From Nocardia caishijiensis NBRC 108228 (lineage in GTDB: Bacteria; Actinomycetota; Actinomycetes; Mycobacteriales; Mycobacteriaceae): a stretch of DNA of 64,000 bases. Where the stretch lies: assembly GCF_001612825.1 (NCBI RefSeq), contig NZ_BDBE01000025.1:496001-560000 (forward strand), given 5' to 3'. The notes beneath the pieces were generated by a model, which worked only from the letters and a program-made list of their open reading frames with translations, did not search any database and was not told the DNA's origin. Positions within the stretch are counted from its first letter, which is position 1; the number at the start of each line of letters is the position of its first letter. Shown in pieces: positions 1 to 7,970 of the stretch. The position numbers and the translations under genes are program-made.

Positions 1-1754
1 GCCCGAGCCCACCGCGACGAGTTCTCGTCCAGCTCCGAGTAGGTGAGGGTACGGTCCCGATCTTGCAGTGCCACTGAGGAATACGCCGCCTCGCGGGTTG
101 CTCTGTCACCCGCTGTGTCCCGCGACCGCCGGGTCGGCTCAGGTGGGGCGTGGGGTGACCGGGGCGCTCGGTCCGACGACGACCTGTCGGTTGTGGCAGG
201 GCCGGGGCCGAGGCGCTGCCGAACGGGTGCCGCCGCCGGGTTGTCGGTTGTCGAGAGCGCCGAGCGCAGGAGCTCGGGCAGGGTTCGGGTCGGTGTGTTC
301 GGGCGTATTGCCTTGGGGAACACCCGGTTCGGTGACCGCATGGCGGAATCGGCGGCCGGGTCGTCGATCGTGATGGGGTCGTGCGGGTGGGCGGTGAGGA
401 AGTGCGTGAAGTAGGTGAGGAACGTGTGGTGGTGGGTGAGGACAGCGTCGTGGGAATAGCGGGCGGGGTTGGCCTGGAAGTCGATGGAGACCTCGTCCGG
501 GCCGATCTGGACGCCGTTGACATGCAGATCCGTGACCGGACCCAGGGCGAGCAAGCGCACCTGACCCGACAGGGGGCCCAGGTGTAAGGGCTCGGTGAAG
601 GCGAGGGTGTTGACCACCGGGCCGAACCCCTCCCGCAGGGTGGGATGGTCGGCGCGGATGTCCTCGTGCCGATGCCGTTGATGACGCAACGCCCCGATCA
701 CCGCCGCCCGCACCTGTGCGATGACAGCGCCGACGGTGATGTCGTCCAATCCGGACAGCCGCAGCGGAACCACATTCGACATCGAACCCGCCGAACGACG
801 CAGCACGGCGGTCGGTCGCGCGGTGACCGGGATGGTGAGAGTCACCTCGGCGCTGCCTGTCATCCGCGCCAGATAGCAACCGAAAGCGGCGATGACCAGC
901 TCGGGGAACGTGGCCCCGTGCCGTGCCTTCGCCTCCGTGAGCAGCCGCACGGCCCCGGCGTCCAGGGTGGTGCTCACCTGATGTGGTCGGGTTGCGGGCG
1001 CTGCCACCCGCCGCGTCAAACTCACCGGTTCACCGACGCCCGTCAACTGCTGCCGCCAATACTCACGGTCCGATGCGGCGCGCGACGACGACCGGTAGGC
1101 GCGGTCCTCGTCCAGCAGTTGCGCGACGGTCAGCGGTCCCCGGCTGGCTTCGGCCGCCCTGCCACGCTGCGCGGTGGTGTGCTTGGCGGCTCCGTCGGAC
1201 GGCTCCGGTTCGTGTCGTGCGGTCGCGCGTGGCATCGACGAGGCGCTTGCGCTGACCTGTCGTTCGGGGGATGCGGCGCGGTAGAGGTCGCCGGTGCGGG
1301 TGAGGAGGGCGGCGGCGCCCACGCCGTCGAGGACGATGTGGTGGCTGCGCAGGTAGAGGAGATGACGGGTAGGGGCGATGGTGAAGAGGGAGGCGACGGT
1401 GAGGAGAGGGGAGAGGGGATCGAGCGGAGCGCTGTGGTCGCGTTCCATGTGGTCGAGGGCCACGGCGACGGGGTCGGGGAGAGTGGTCAGGTCGACGATG
1501 TCGAAGGGGAAAGGTGCTGTGGGGTCGACGAATTGGTGTGGGACACCGTCGACGAGCGTGAACCGCACCTGCGGGGACTCGAGTTCGGCGGCGGCCCGCC
1601 GGGTGCAGCGGACGAGCAGGTCGAGGTCGGCCTCGCCCGCCAGATCCAGATACATCGCGACCGTCGCGGGGACGTCGGGGTGCAATTGCTGGGCCAGCCA
1701 CCAGCTCCATTGTGCTTGCGACAGTGGACAGGTGATCCCGACATCCGACCGCAC
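1..1754 (-). CDS. Nonribosomal peptide synthetase, partial (C domain and start of A domain)
   Basis: The reading frame is open from about 1808 and runs off the left edge, so only the N-terminal 584 or so residues are present. A condensation domain comes first: core motif PLSQAQ near residue 10, the intact catalytic HHIVLDG motif at 138-144, and a C5-like SMSNVVPLRL later. After a polar linker the first adenylation motif, LTYSEL, appears at about 570-575. The protein therefore starts with a C domain and activates an amino acid in the missing part. The start is uncertain: GTG at 1754 has GGAGG 10 bases upstream, and GTG at 1763 or 1781 are alternatives. The product cannot be predicted, because the substrate-code residues lie outside the window. 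Confidence 0.85.
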   Translation of the reverse strand, partial: MRSDVGITCPLSQAQWSWWLAQQLHPDVPATVAMYLDLAGEADLDLLVRCTRRAAAELESPQVRFTLVDGVPHQFVDPTAPFPFDIVDLTTLPDPVAVALDHMERDHSAPLDPLSPLLTVASLFTIAPTRHLLYLRSHHIVLDGVGAAALLTRTGDLYRAASPERQVSASASSMPRATARHEPEPSDGAAKHTTAQRGRAAEASRGPLTVAQLLDEDRAYRSSSRAASDREYWRQQLTGVGEPVSLTRRVAAPATRPHQVSTTLDAGAVRLLTEAKARHGATFPELVIAAFGCYLARMTGSAEVTLTIPVTARPTAVLRRSAGSMSNVVPLRLSGLDDITVGAVIAQVRAAVIGALRHQRHRHEDIRADHPTLREGFGPVVNTLAFTEPLHLGPLSGQVRLLALGPVTDLHVNGVQIGPDEVSIDFQANPARYSHDAVLTHHHTFLTYFTHFLTAHPHDPITIDDPAADSAMRSPNRVFPKAIRPNTPTRTLPELLRSALSTTDNPAAAPVRQRLGPGPATTDRSSSDRAPRSPHAPPEPTRRSRDTAGDRATREAAYSSVALQDRDRTLTYSELDENSSRWAR

Positions 1755-1907
1755 CGTGAACACGCCTCCATGGGTTGACACCGCACCGCTGAAATGTTCC
1801 CGGCAAACCTACGGCACATCGCCCGCCCGTGACCCGGTTTCGGCGGCGGGTGTGTCTTCCGGCGGAGGGCCGAGGCGGCGGTTCGCGCGCCTCGGCGACA
1901 GCGGGGG

Positions 1908-2384
1908 TCAGCTGATGTCGATCGTGCCGTCGAACATCAGTGGTGTCGCGCCGGGCAGACAGTCGGTGAACGAGCTGCTCGGCATCGGCAGGCCGTAGCC
2001 GATCATGTTCGGTGCACCGTTCTCGCCCTTGCGCACGGTGATCTGGATGGCCATCGAATCCGGTGCGAAGACCATCACCGGTTCGGCCGTGGTGATCGGG
2101 TATACCAGCGACACGGTGTTGCCCTGAACCCGCAGGCAGGTGACCGGTCCGGTGACCTGCACCGGTAACGGCGTGTTCCCGATCTGCCCGGTGGCGACGT
2201 AGGTGCCGGTGGCGGGACCGTCGCCCTGTCCCTGTGCGTCGACGTGCAGGATGTTCAACCCGAGTACCTGCATGCTGCCGTCGATCGACACCGTCGCCGG
2301 TGCGGCCGCGGCCTGCCCCGCACCTGCGGCCAGCGCCGCTGCCGCCACCGTCGCGATGCCGAATCGTGTGAGCCCTTTCCTCAT
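1908..2384 (-). CDS. Small secreted protein of unknown function
   Basis: This encodes 158 residues. The N-terminus is a typical Sec signal peptide: positive MRKGLTRFG, a long Ala/Gly/Val core and a cleavage site around AAAA-P near residue 28. The mature part of about 130 residues is rich in Val, Gly and Thr, probably a beta-fold, and has two Cys (in PVTCLRV and FTDCLPG) that may form a disulfide. There is no lipobox and no recognised catalytic motif. It lies upstream of the NRPS on the same strand with a 150-base gap, so a functional link is unproven. I do not recognise the family; short secreted proteins of this build are common in Nocardia. Confidence 0.75.
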   Translation of the reverse strand: MRKGLTRFGIATVAAAALAAGAGQAAAAPATVSIDGSMQVLGLNILHVDAQGQGDGPATGTYVATGQIGNTPLPVQVTGPVTCLRVQGNTVSLVYPITTAEPVMVFAPDSMAIQITVRKGENGAPNMIGYGLPMPSSSFTDCLPGATPLMFDGTIDIS

Positions 2385-2503
2385 GACGAAATCCTCCGAG
2401 TAGACGAGTGTGTGCGGCGTGTACCCGGCTCACGGTCGCCAAACCGCGCCGAACACGTACTTCTCGACGGGTTTCGGCGAATTCCTCGCAAAGCGGACAG
2501 GAT

Positions 2504-4927
2504 TCAGTGCAGCAGGGCCAGCGCCGCCTTGTCGATGTCCGTTTCGCCGAGTAGGACGGTGTCGGCCGCGGGTCCGAGCGGCACGAAACTGTCGGCGCTG
2601 GTGACGCGGGCGAGGGCGCCACGGTACCCGGCGTCGACGAGCGCGGTACAGATCGATTCCGACACGCCACCGCTGCGGCGGGTCTCGTCGGCCACCAGCA
2701 CCCGGCCCGTGGCGCGCGCGTGGTCGAGCAGGTCCTCGACCGGCAGGGGATTCAACCACCGCAGATCCAGCACGCGCGCGTGCACGGCCTGGGCGGCGAG
2801 GCGGTCGGCGGCGCGCAGGCTCATCGGGACGCCGTTGCCGAAAGTGACGATGGTGAGGTCGGCGCCGTCGCCGTAGACGCGGGCGCTGCCGATCGCTACG
2901 TGCTCGGCGTTGGGCGAGGCGAGCCATGCTTCGTCGCCGGGATACAGGTCTCGGGTGTGATACAGCGCGATCGGCTCGACGAAGACGCACACCCGCCCGT
3001 CCACGCGCGCCGCCGAAACACACGTGCGCAGCAGGGCTGCGGCGTCGTCGGCGCGCGCCGGGACCGCCACCACGAGTCCGGGGACATCCCGCAGTGCGGC
3101 AAGAGAATTGTCGTTGTGGAAGTGCCCGCCGAATCCCTTCTGATAGGCGAGGCCCGCGATGCGAACGACCAGGGGATTGCGGTACTGCCCGTTGGAGAAG
3201 AACTGCAGCGTCGCCGCTTCGCCCCGGATCTGATCGGCCGCGTTGTGCACGTACGCCAGATACTGGATTTCCGGAATGGGCACGAACCCGGCCAGCGCGG
3301 TGCCGAGTGCGGTGCCGAGCACGGCCTGCTCGTCGAGCAAGGTGTCGAAGACTCGACGCGCCCCGAAACGCTTCCGCAGACCCTTCGTCACCCCGTACAC
3401 CCCGCCCTTGCGACCCACGTCCTCACCGAAGACCAGTACGTCGGGGTCGCGGGCGAGAAGTTCGCCCAGGGTGTGGTTGATCGCCTGGGCGAGGGTCATC
3501 GGGGTGCTGTCAGCTGAGCCCTTGCCGACAGGTTCGGTTGGTGGCACTCCATTCCGCATCGGTGCAGTGGGCGGCGCCTCACTGCTTGCGAACTCGGCGG
3601 GGCCCGATCCCGTGGCGAGCGGAGCCGAGTCGACATCGGGCGGCGATGGCTCAGCGGAGACGGTGGGTCGAGCGAGTGCGGTGGGCGTCCTGGGAATGGG
3701 CTCGGCCGACTCGGCCTCGACGGACGTGAGTGCGTCGGCGTCGGCATCGGTCGGTGATGGTGTGGCGGCGAACGCAGACGTTGTGGGGGCCGATGCGGTG
3801 GTGCGCAGAACGTCCGCGCGGATGGCGGACGGGTGCACGGGGGCGAGGGGGGCCGTGACGGCCGTGGCCGAGGGCAGGCGTGCCTCGTGCACCACCTCGG
3901 CGCTGATCTCGCGCACGTGTTCGCCGATGCGGTCGTAGCGGGCGAGCAGGTCGGAGGTGTCGGTGACGCCGGTGGCGAGGAGGTAGCGGGCGGTCCCGAG
4001 CAGCGGGTCGCGGGTCAGGTCGGCGGCCATCTCGGCGGGGCCGCGGTAGCCCGCTTCCATATCCGAACCGGCGTGTCCGCCGAGCCGGACCGTGCGCAGG
4101 TGCAGGAAGACCGGAACGCGCCAGGTGCGAGCGAGGTACACCGCGTCCTCGGCGGCGCCGAGGACATCGGGCAGGTCGCAGCCGTCGGCGGCGAGGTAGG
4201 TCAGGCCGGGGCGGGGGCCGTAGGCGCGTTCGATCCAGTCCGGGGGTGTCGGGACGCTGATACCGAGCCCGTTGTCCTCGCACACGAAGACGATGGGCAT
4301 CGGCACACCCTGGTGGGAGGCGTGCACGGCGGCGTTGATCGCGCCGGTCGCGGTCGAGTGGTTCGCCGAGGCGTCACCGAAGCTGCACACCACCACCGCG
4401 TCTCGTGGCCACGGGCACGACACACCCTGGCGCGCGGCTCTTTCCAATGCGAAGGCGAGGCCGACCGCACGGGGCAGGTGCGAGGCGATGGTCGAGGTCT
4501 GGGGAATGACGGACGCGGCCGCGCTGCCGAACACCTTGTGCCGCCCACCGGAGATCGGATCGCTCGCCGCCGCGACTACCCCCAGCAGCACATCCCTGAT
4601 CGGATCGAGCCCCGGAACCCGCTTGCACCGCTGGACGAAGAACGCGCCGGACCGGTAGTGCAGCAGCGCGGGATCGTCCACCCGCAACGCCGCCGCCACA
4701 GCCGCATTCCCCTCGTGCCCCGAGGACCCGATGCTGTAGAACCCCTGCCTAGCAGCCCCCAGTCGCCGGGCCGCCAGGTCGAGGTGCCTACTCGCGACCT
4801 GCGATTCGAACAGCTCCAGCCCGAACGCGGCATCGATCCCGGCGTCGACCGCCGCCACCTCGAGCCCGACCACCGCCCTGCGAAACGCCGCGTCCAGATC
4901 GACCGACCCCGCACCCACCTCGCCCAT
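2504..4927 (-). CDS. Fused alpha/beta E1 component of a 2-oxoacid dehydrogenase complex
   Basis: The 807 residues join two subunits that are separate in most bacteria. Residues 1 to about 335 are the thiamine-diphosphate alpha part, with the metal/TPP motif beginning GDASANHSTATGA and ending CEDNG. Residues from about 472 to the end are the beta part (VLVFGEDVGRKGG, then the FFSNGQYRNP and HNDNS regions). Between them is an Ala/Pro/Thr/Ser-rich linker of over 100 residues. The enzyme should decarboxylate a 2-oxo acid and pass the acyl group to a lipoyl E2. No E2 or E3 gene is adjacent, so the substrate (branched-chain oxo acid or pyruvate-like) is undecided. The start at 4927 has GAGGAG 7 bases upstream; the frame stays open to 5443, but that part overlaps the divergent gene. 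Confidence 0.85.
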   Translation of the reverse strand: MGEVGAGSVDLDAAFRRAVVGLEVAAVDAGIDAAFGLELFESQVASRHLDLAARRLGAARQGFYSIGSSGHEGNAAVAAALRVDDPALLHYRSGAFFVQRCKRVPGLDPIRDVLLGVVAAASDPISGGRHKVFGSAAASVIPQTSTIASHLPRAVGLAFALERAARQGVSCPWPRDAVVVCSFGDASANHSTATGAINAAVHASHQGVPMPIVFVCEDNGLGISVPTPPDWIERAYGPRPGLTYLAADGCDLPDVLGAAEDAVYLARTWRVPVFLHLRTVRLGGHAGSDMEAGYRGPAEMAADLTRDPLLGTARYLLATGVTDTSDLLARYDRIGEHVREISAEVVHEARLPSATAVTAPLAPVHPSAIRADVLRTTASAPTTSAFAATPSPTDADADALTSVEAESAEPIPRTPTALARPTVSAEPSPPDVDSAPLATGSGPAEFASSEAPPTAPMRNGVPPTEPVGKGSADSTPMTLAQAINHTLGELLARDPDVLVFGEDVGRKGGVYGVTKGLRKRFGARRVFDTLLDEQAVLGTALGTALAGFVPIPEIQYLAYVHNAADQIRGEAATLQFFSNGQYRNPLVVRIAGLAYQKGFGGHFHNDNSLAALRDVPGLVVAVPARADDAAALLRTCVSAARVDGRVCVFVEPIALYHTRDLYPGDEAWLASPNAEHVAIGSARVYGDGADLTIVTFGNGVPMSLRAADRLAAQAVHARVLDLRWLNPLPVEDLLDHARATGRVLVADETRRSGGVSESICTALVDAGYRGALARVTSADSFVPLGPAADTVLLGETDIDKAALALLH

Positions 4928-5206
4928 TGCCACTCCTCGCCCGAAGTCGAGCCGACGCGGACCCGCCGCCGTGCCGAGAGTCCCGATGCTATCGCCGCGA
5001 CCACCCGTCCATCGTTGACTCGCGCGAACGACTCGTCCGCCGCGGAGCGCGCGTCGAGGGCCGACCCTCACCCGATCGGACACCGCAGGGCGGGCTTGTT
5101 CGACCGCGATCGACTCCTGGCGTCTCCGGCGTGAGCGGCGGCGGGTACGAACACAGGGTCGCGCGTAAGCGGTAGGGTCCGTGCGGGACTTGTTGAAGGA
5201 GGGGGC

Positions 5207-6166
5207 ATGACTGCAGGTGGGCCGGTGGACCGGTTCGAAGAAATCGGCCACGGAGCATTTCCGCCGCCGAATCCGCAGCAACACGGTCGATTCGGTGTGC
5301 CGCCGCAGCGCACACCGAACGGCGGACCGCCACAACCGGGGCCATATGGTCAGCCTGCGCAATCGGCAGCTCCCGGTCAGCGGCCACATCCGGGGCCCTG
5401 TGTTCAGCCGCCGCAACCGGCGGCTCCCGGTCAACCCAAGCAATTAGCGGCCGCCGGTCAGCCGCCGCAGCCGGGGTCTTATGGCCAGCCGCCGCATGCG
5501 GGGCCATACGGTCAGCCGGTGCAACCGACGGCCCCCGGTCAGCCCGGGCACTATGGACAGCCGCCGAACGGGCCGCACGGTGCACCGCCGCATGGTGTTC
5601 CCCTGTCTCACCCTGGCGCGAATCATGGTGTGCCGCAGCAACCTTCGTTGCCGACCGGGCCGGAGGAAAGTCCTGTCGTCCGGGCGTACCTCGCCGCCGT
5701 CGCCCAGCACATGGCCATGGGCGGTCTGCAGGTGAGTCGCAACTGGGTTGGTCCGGTATTCACCACCATCGGCATCGGGGCGGTGATCAAGAGCGCCCTG
5801 AACCCGATCGAATTGGCCGTGTGCGTCGGCTACGTCGGTGAGATCTCCCCGGCCACCGTCGCCGGATTCACCCGTCAGGTGGACGAGTTCGCTCGCGCCA
5901 TTCGCCGCCCGAGTGCGTTCGCGGTGAAGGGCGGAGCCTGTGCGGTCGCCGCCCTGGTGTCCGAACGGGTGCACCCGGCCGCATTCGGTGCGGTGACGAA
6001 CAAGCCCATGAGCTTCGGCACCGTGGTGGTTCCGGCCGTCGTCGACCTGAGCGGCCGCCAGCGGGTGATCGCGCAGAACACCCCGATGATCGGGCTGGCG
6101 CTGTGGAGCACGGTCCGCAACAAGGCCGCCGGTTATCTTCCCGACCCGCGCGTCGTGCTCGGCTGA
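5207..6166 (+). CDS. Pro/Gln/Gly-repeat protein with a conserved C-terminal domain, unknown function
   Basis: This encodes 319 residues. Residues about 15-155 are low complexity, built of irregular repeats of the type QPPQPGxYGQPxxAAPGQ. From about 160 to the end is an ordinary globular sequence of about 160 residues (starting SPVVRAYLAAVAQHMAMGG). It has Ala/Val-rich stretches but no clear membrane segment, and no signal peptide. It is divergent from the E1 gene and is closed by a strong hairpin at 6221-6249. Pro/Gln-rich N-termini of this kind occur in mycobacterial cytoplasmic or membrane-adjacent proteins and often mediate assembly; a role here is speculation. Confidence 0.7.
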   Translation: MTAGGPVDRFEEIGHGAFPPPNPQQHGRFGVPPQRTPNGGPPQPGPYGQPAQSAAPGQRPHPGPCVQPPQPAAPGQPKQLAAAGQPPQPGSYGQPPHAGPYGQPVQPTAPGQPGHYGQPPNGPHGAPPHGVPLSHPGANHGVPQQPSLPTGPEESPVVRAYLAAVAQHMAMGGLQVSRNWVGPVFTTIGIGAVIKSALNPIELAVCVGYVGEISPATVAGFTRQVDEFARAIRRPSAFAVKGGACAVAALVSERVHPAAFGAVTNKPMSFGTVVVPAVVDLSGRQRVIAQNTPMIGLALWSTVRNKAAGYLPDPRVVLG

Positions 6167-6220
6167 CCGGCCGGTGAATCCGTGCCGGTGTCGATGCCGG
6201 GTACGGCGTCTTTCGGCGAC

Positions 6221-6249
6221 TGACGGTGCCGATCACATCGGCACCGTCA
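6221..6249. terminator. Bidirectional hairpin terminator
   Basis: A perfect 13-bp stem (TGACGGTGCCGAT and its complement) with a CAC loop sits between the convergent repeat-protein gene and pgl. It probably ends both transcripts. There is no T-tract, as is usual in actinobacteria. Confidence 0.75.
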
Positions 6250-6259
6250 GCGCGCATGG

Positions 6260-7057
6260 TCACTCGTCTTCGTCGTCCACGTCGACCAGCAGGTCCGTGG
6301 CCGCGGCCTCGTCGATCACCCAGGTGGTCGACTCGATGCCGACCGCGCCCGCGGAGGGGACATCGTCGGGGGAGGCGCCGTTGACCGCCGCGGCCACGGC
6401 GGCGGCCTTGCCTTCACCGCTGACGACCAGCATGACGTGCCGCGAGCGGTGCACGGCGGGCAGCGTCAGCGAGACGCGGGTGGGTGGCGGCTTGGGGCAG
6501 TCGTGAACCGCCACAACGTAATCCGTCTGCTCGCGGACGGCGGGGGAGTGCGGGAAGATCGAGTCGATGTGCCCCTCGGGGCCCATGCCGAGCACTGTCA
6601 GGTCGATGTCGCCACGCTCGTCGAGTTCGGTGTGGAGCAGCTGGGCGTATGCGGCCGCGGCGGCCTCCGGCGAACCATAGGCGCCGTCCGACGGCGCGAT
6701 CGGGAACACCTTCGCCGGATCCAGCGCGACGAAGTCGAGCAGCGCCTCGCGCGCCTGCAGTTCGTTGCGGTCCGGGTCGCCCGCCGGGACGAAACGTTCG
6801 TCGCCCCAGTAGACGTACAGATTCGACCAGTCGATGTCGCCGGGGGCCTGTCGCACCTTCTCCAGCAGGCGGATACCGTCGCTGCCGCCGGTGAGCGACA
6901 CCGACGCGCTGCCGCGCTCGGCCTGGGCGGCGACGATCACGGCGACGAAACGTTCCGCGGCGGCGTCGGCGAGCAGTTCCTTGTCGTCGTGCACCTCGAC
7001 GGTGTTGGCGGGGAATTCCTCGCCCAGCTCGTCGTGCAGGTCGATGCGGTCACTCAT
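6260..7057 (-). CDS. pgl: 6-phosphogluconolactonase
   Basis: The enzyme hydrolyses 6-phosphogluconolactone to 6-phosphogluconate, the second step of the oxidative pentose-phosphate pathway, in the cytoplasm. The 265 residues contain the family landmarks: SLTGGSDG near 55, YWGDERFVP near 87, RNELQAREALL, and GMGPEGHIDSIFP near 160. The length is normal for the DevB/Pgl family. It is the last gene of the tkt-tal-zwf-opcA-pgl operon, and its start overlaps the end of opcA by 8 bases, so translation is probably coupled. The C-terminus is acidic (DVDDEDE). Confidence 0.95.
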   Translation of the reverse strand: MSDRIDLHDELGEEFPANTVEVHDDKELLADAAAERFVAVIVAAQAERGSASVSLTGGSDGIRLLEKVRQAPGDIDWSNLYVYWGDERFVPAGDPDRNELQAREALLDFVALDPAKVFPIAPSDGAYGSPEAAAAAYAQLLHTELDERGDIDLTVLGMGPEGHIDSIFPHSPAVREQTDYVVAVHDCPKPPPTRVSLTLPAVHRSRHVMLVVSGEGKAAAVAAAVNGASPDDVPSAGAVGIESTTWVIDEAAATDLLVDVDDEDE

Positions 7058-7970
7058 AGGTCACCTTTTCGATTCCGGCGAGCGCCTCGGCGTAGATCTC
7101 GTCGGCGTCGAGCCGACGCAGCTCCTCGGCGAGGCAATCGCGAGTTTCCCGGCGCGCCAGCGCGATTCGCTGGTCGGGGGCACCGGTGCGGGTCAGCGTT
7201 GCCGTCCTCCCCAATTGCGGTCGAGCGATGGCGATCGAATCGGTGGCGCGGCGGATCTCGACCCGCAGCTCACCGGTCCGGCGGACGACCGGGCAGTCCA
7301 GGCGCGCGGCCAACCACCCCGCCAGCGTATCCAGCGCGGGCTCGCTGGCCAGCCCGGACACGCTCACCGACAGCACCGGCTCGAACGGCGGTTCGTCCAG
7401 CGCGGCGGCCAGCAGCGCCCGCCAGTAGGTGATGCGGCTCCACGACAGATCCGTGTCACCCGAGGCGTAGGAGGCGCGTCGCTTGGCCAGCGCGGCCTGC
7501 GGGTCGGGCGCGAAGGTGGCGTCGGTGATGCGGCGCTTGGCCAGCTTGCCCACCGAGTCCTGCGACGGGAAGTCCGGCGCGCCACGCGGCCACCACGCCA
7601 CCACGGGCGTGTCGGGCAGCAGGAACGGGGTGACCACGCTGCTCTCGTGATTCACCAGCGGCCCCTGCAATCGCAGCACGATCACCTCGGCCGCACCGGC
7701 GTCGCCGCCCACCCGGATCTGGGCGTCGAGGCGGGTCTCGGCGTCACGGTCGCCGCGCGCGAGGACGATCACGCGGCAGGGGTGTTCGCGGCTGGCGTCG
7801 TTGGCGGCGTCGATCGCGTCCTCGGCCTCCGACGAATCCAGCGTGCACACCACGAGGGTGAGCACCCGGCCCTGGGTGATGACACCGTTAGACTCGCGCA
7901 ACTGCACCATCCGCTTGGCGACATCGACGGTGGTCGTGTCGGGCATGTCGACGATCACGGGCGCCGCCAT
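7050..7970 (-). CDS. opcA: Glucose-6-phosphate dehydrogenase assembly protein OpcA
   Basis: OpcA is the accessory protein that promotes assembly or activity of glucose-6-phosphate dehydrogenase in cyanobacteria and actinobacteria. The 306 residues match the usual size. Recognisable stretches are RVLTLVVCTLD, NHESSVVTPFLLPDTPVVAWWP and WSRITYWRALLA. The start at 7970 lies inside the end of zwf (16-base overlap), and the stop overlaps pgl. Although the frame continues far upstream, that part is antisense-frame noise within zwf. The zwf-opcA-pgl order is the one conserved in mycobacteria (Rv1447c-Rv1445c). Confidence 0.93.
   Translation of the reverse strand: MAAPVIVDMPDTTTVDVAKRMVQLRESNGVITQGRVLTLVVCTLDSSEAEDAIDAANDASREHPCRVIVLARGDRDAETRLDAQIRVGGDAGAAEVIVLRLQGPLVNHESSVVTPFLLPDTPVVAWWPRGAPDFPSQDSVGKLAKRRITDATFAPDPQAALAKRRASYASGDTDLSWSRITYWRALLAAALDEPPFEPVLSVSVSGLASEPALDTLAGWLAARLDCPVVRRTGELRVEIRRATDSIAIARPQLGRTATLTRTGAPDQRIALARRETRDCLAEELRRLDADEIYAEALAGIEKVTYE

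Noticed and set aside
4928..5443. Upstream extension of the E1 frame to 979 residues
   Set aside because: The extra 172 residues lack E1 similarity, are low complexity and overlap the divergent repeat-protein gene; a good ribosome binding site supports 4927.
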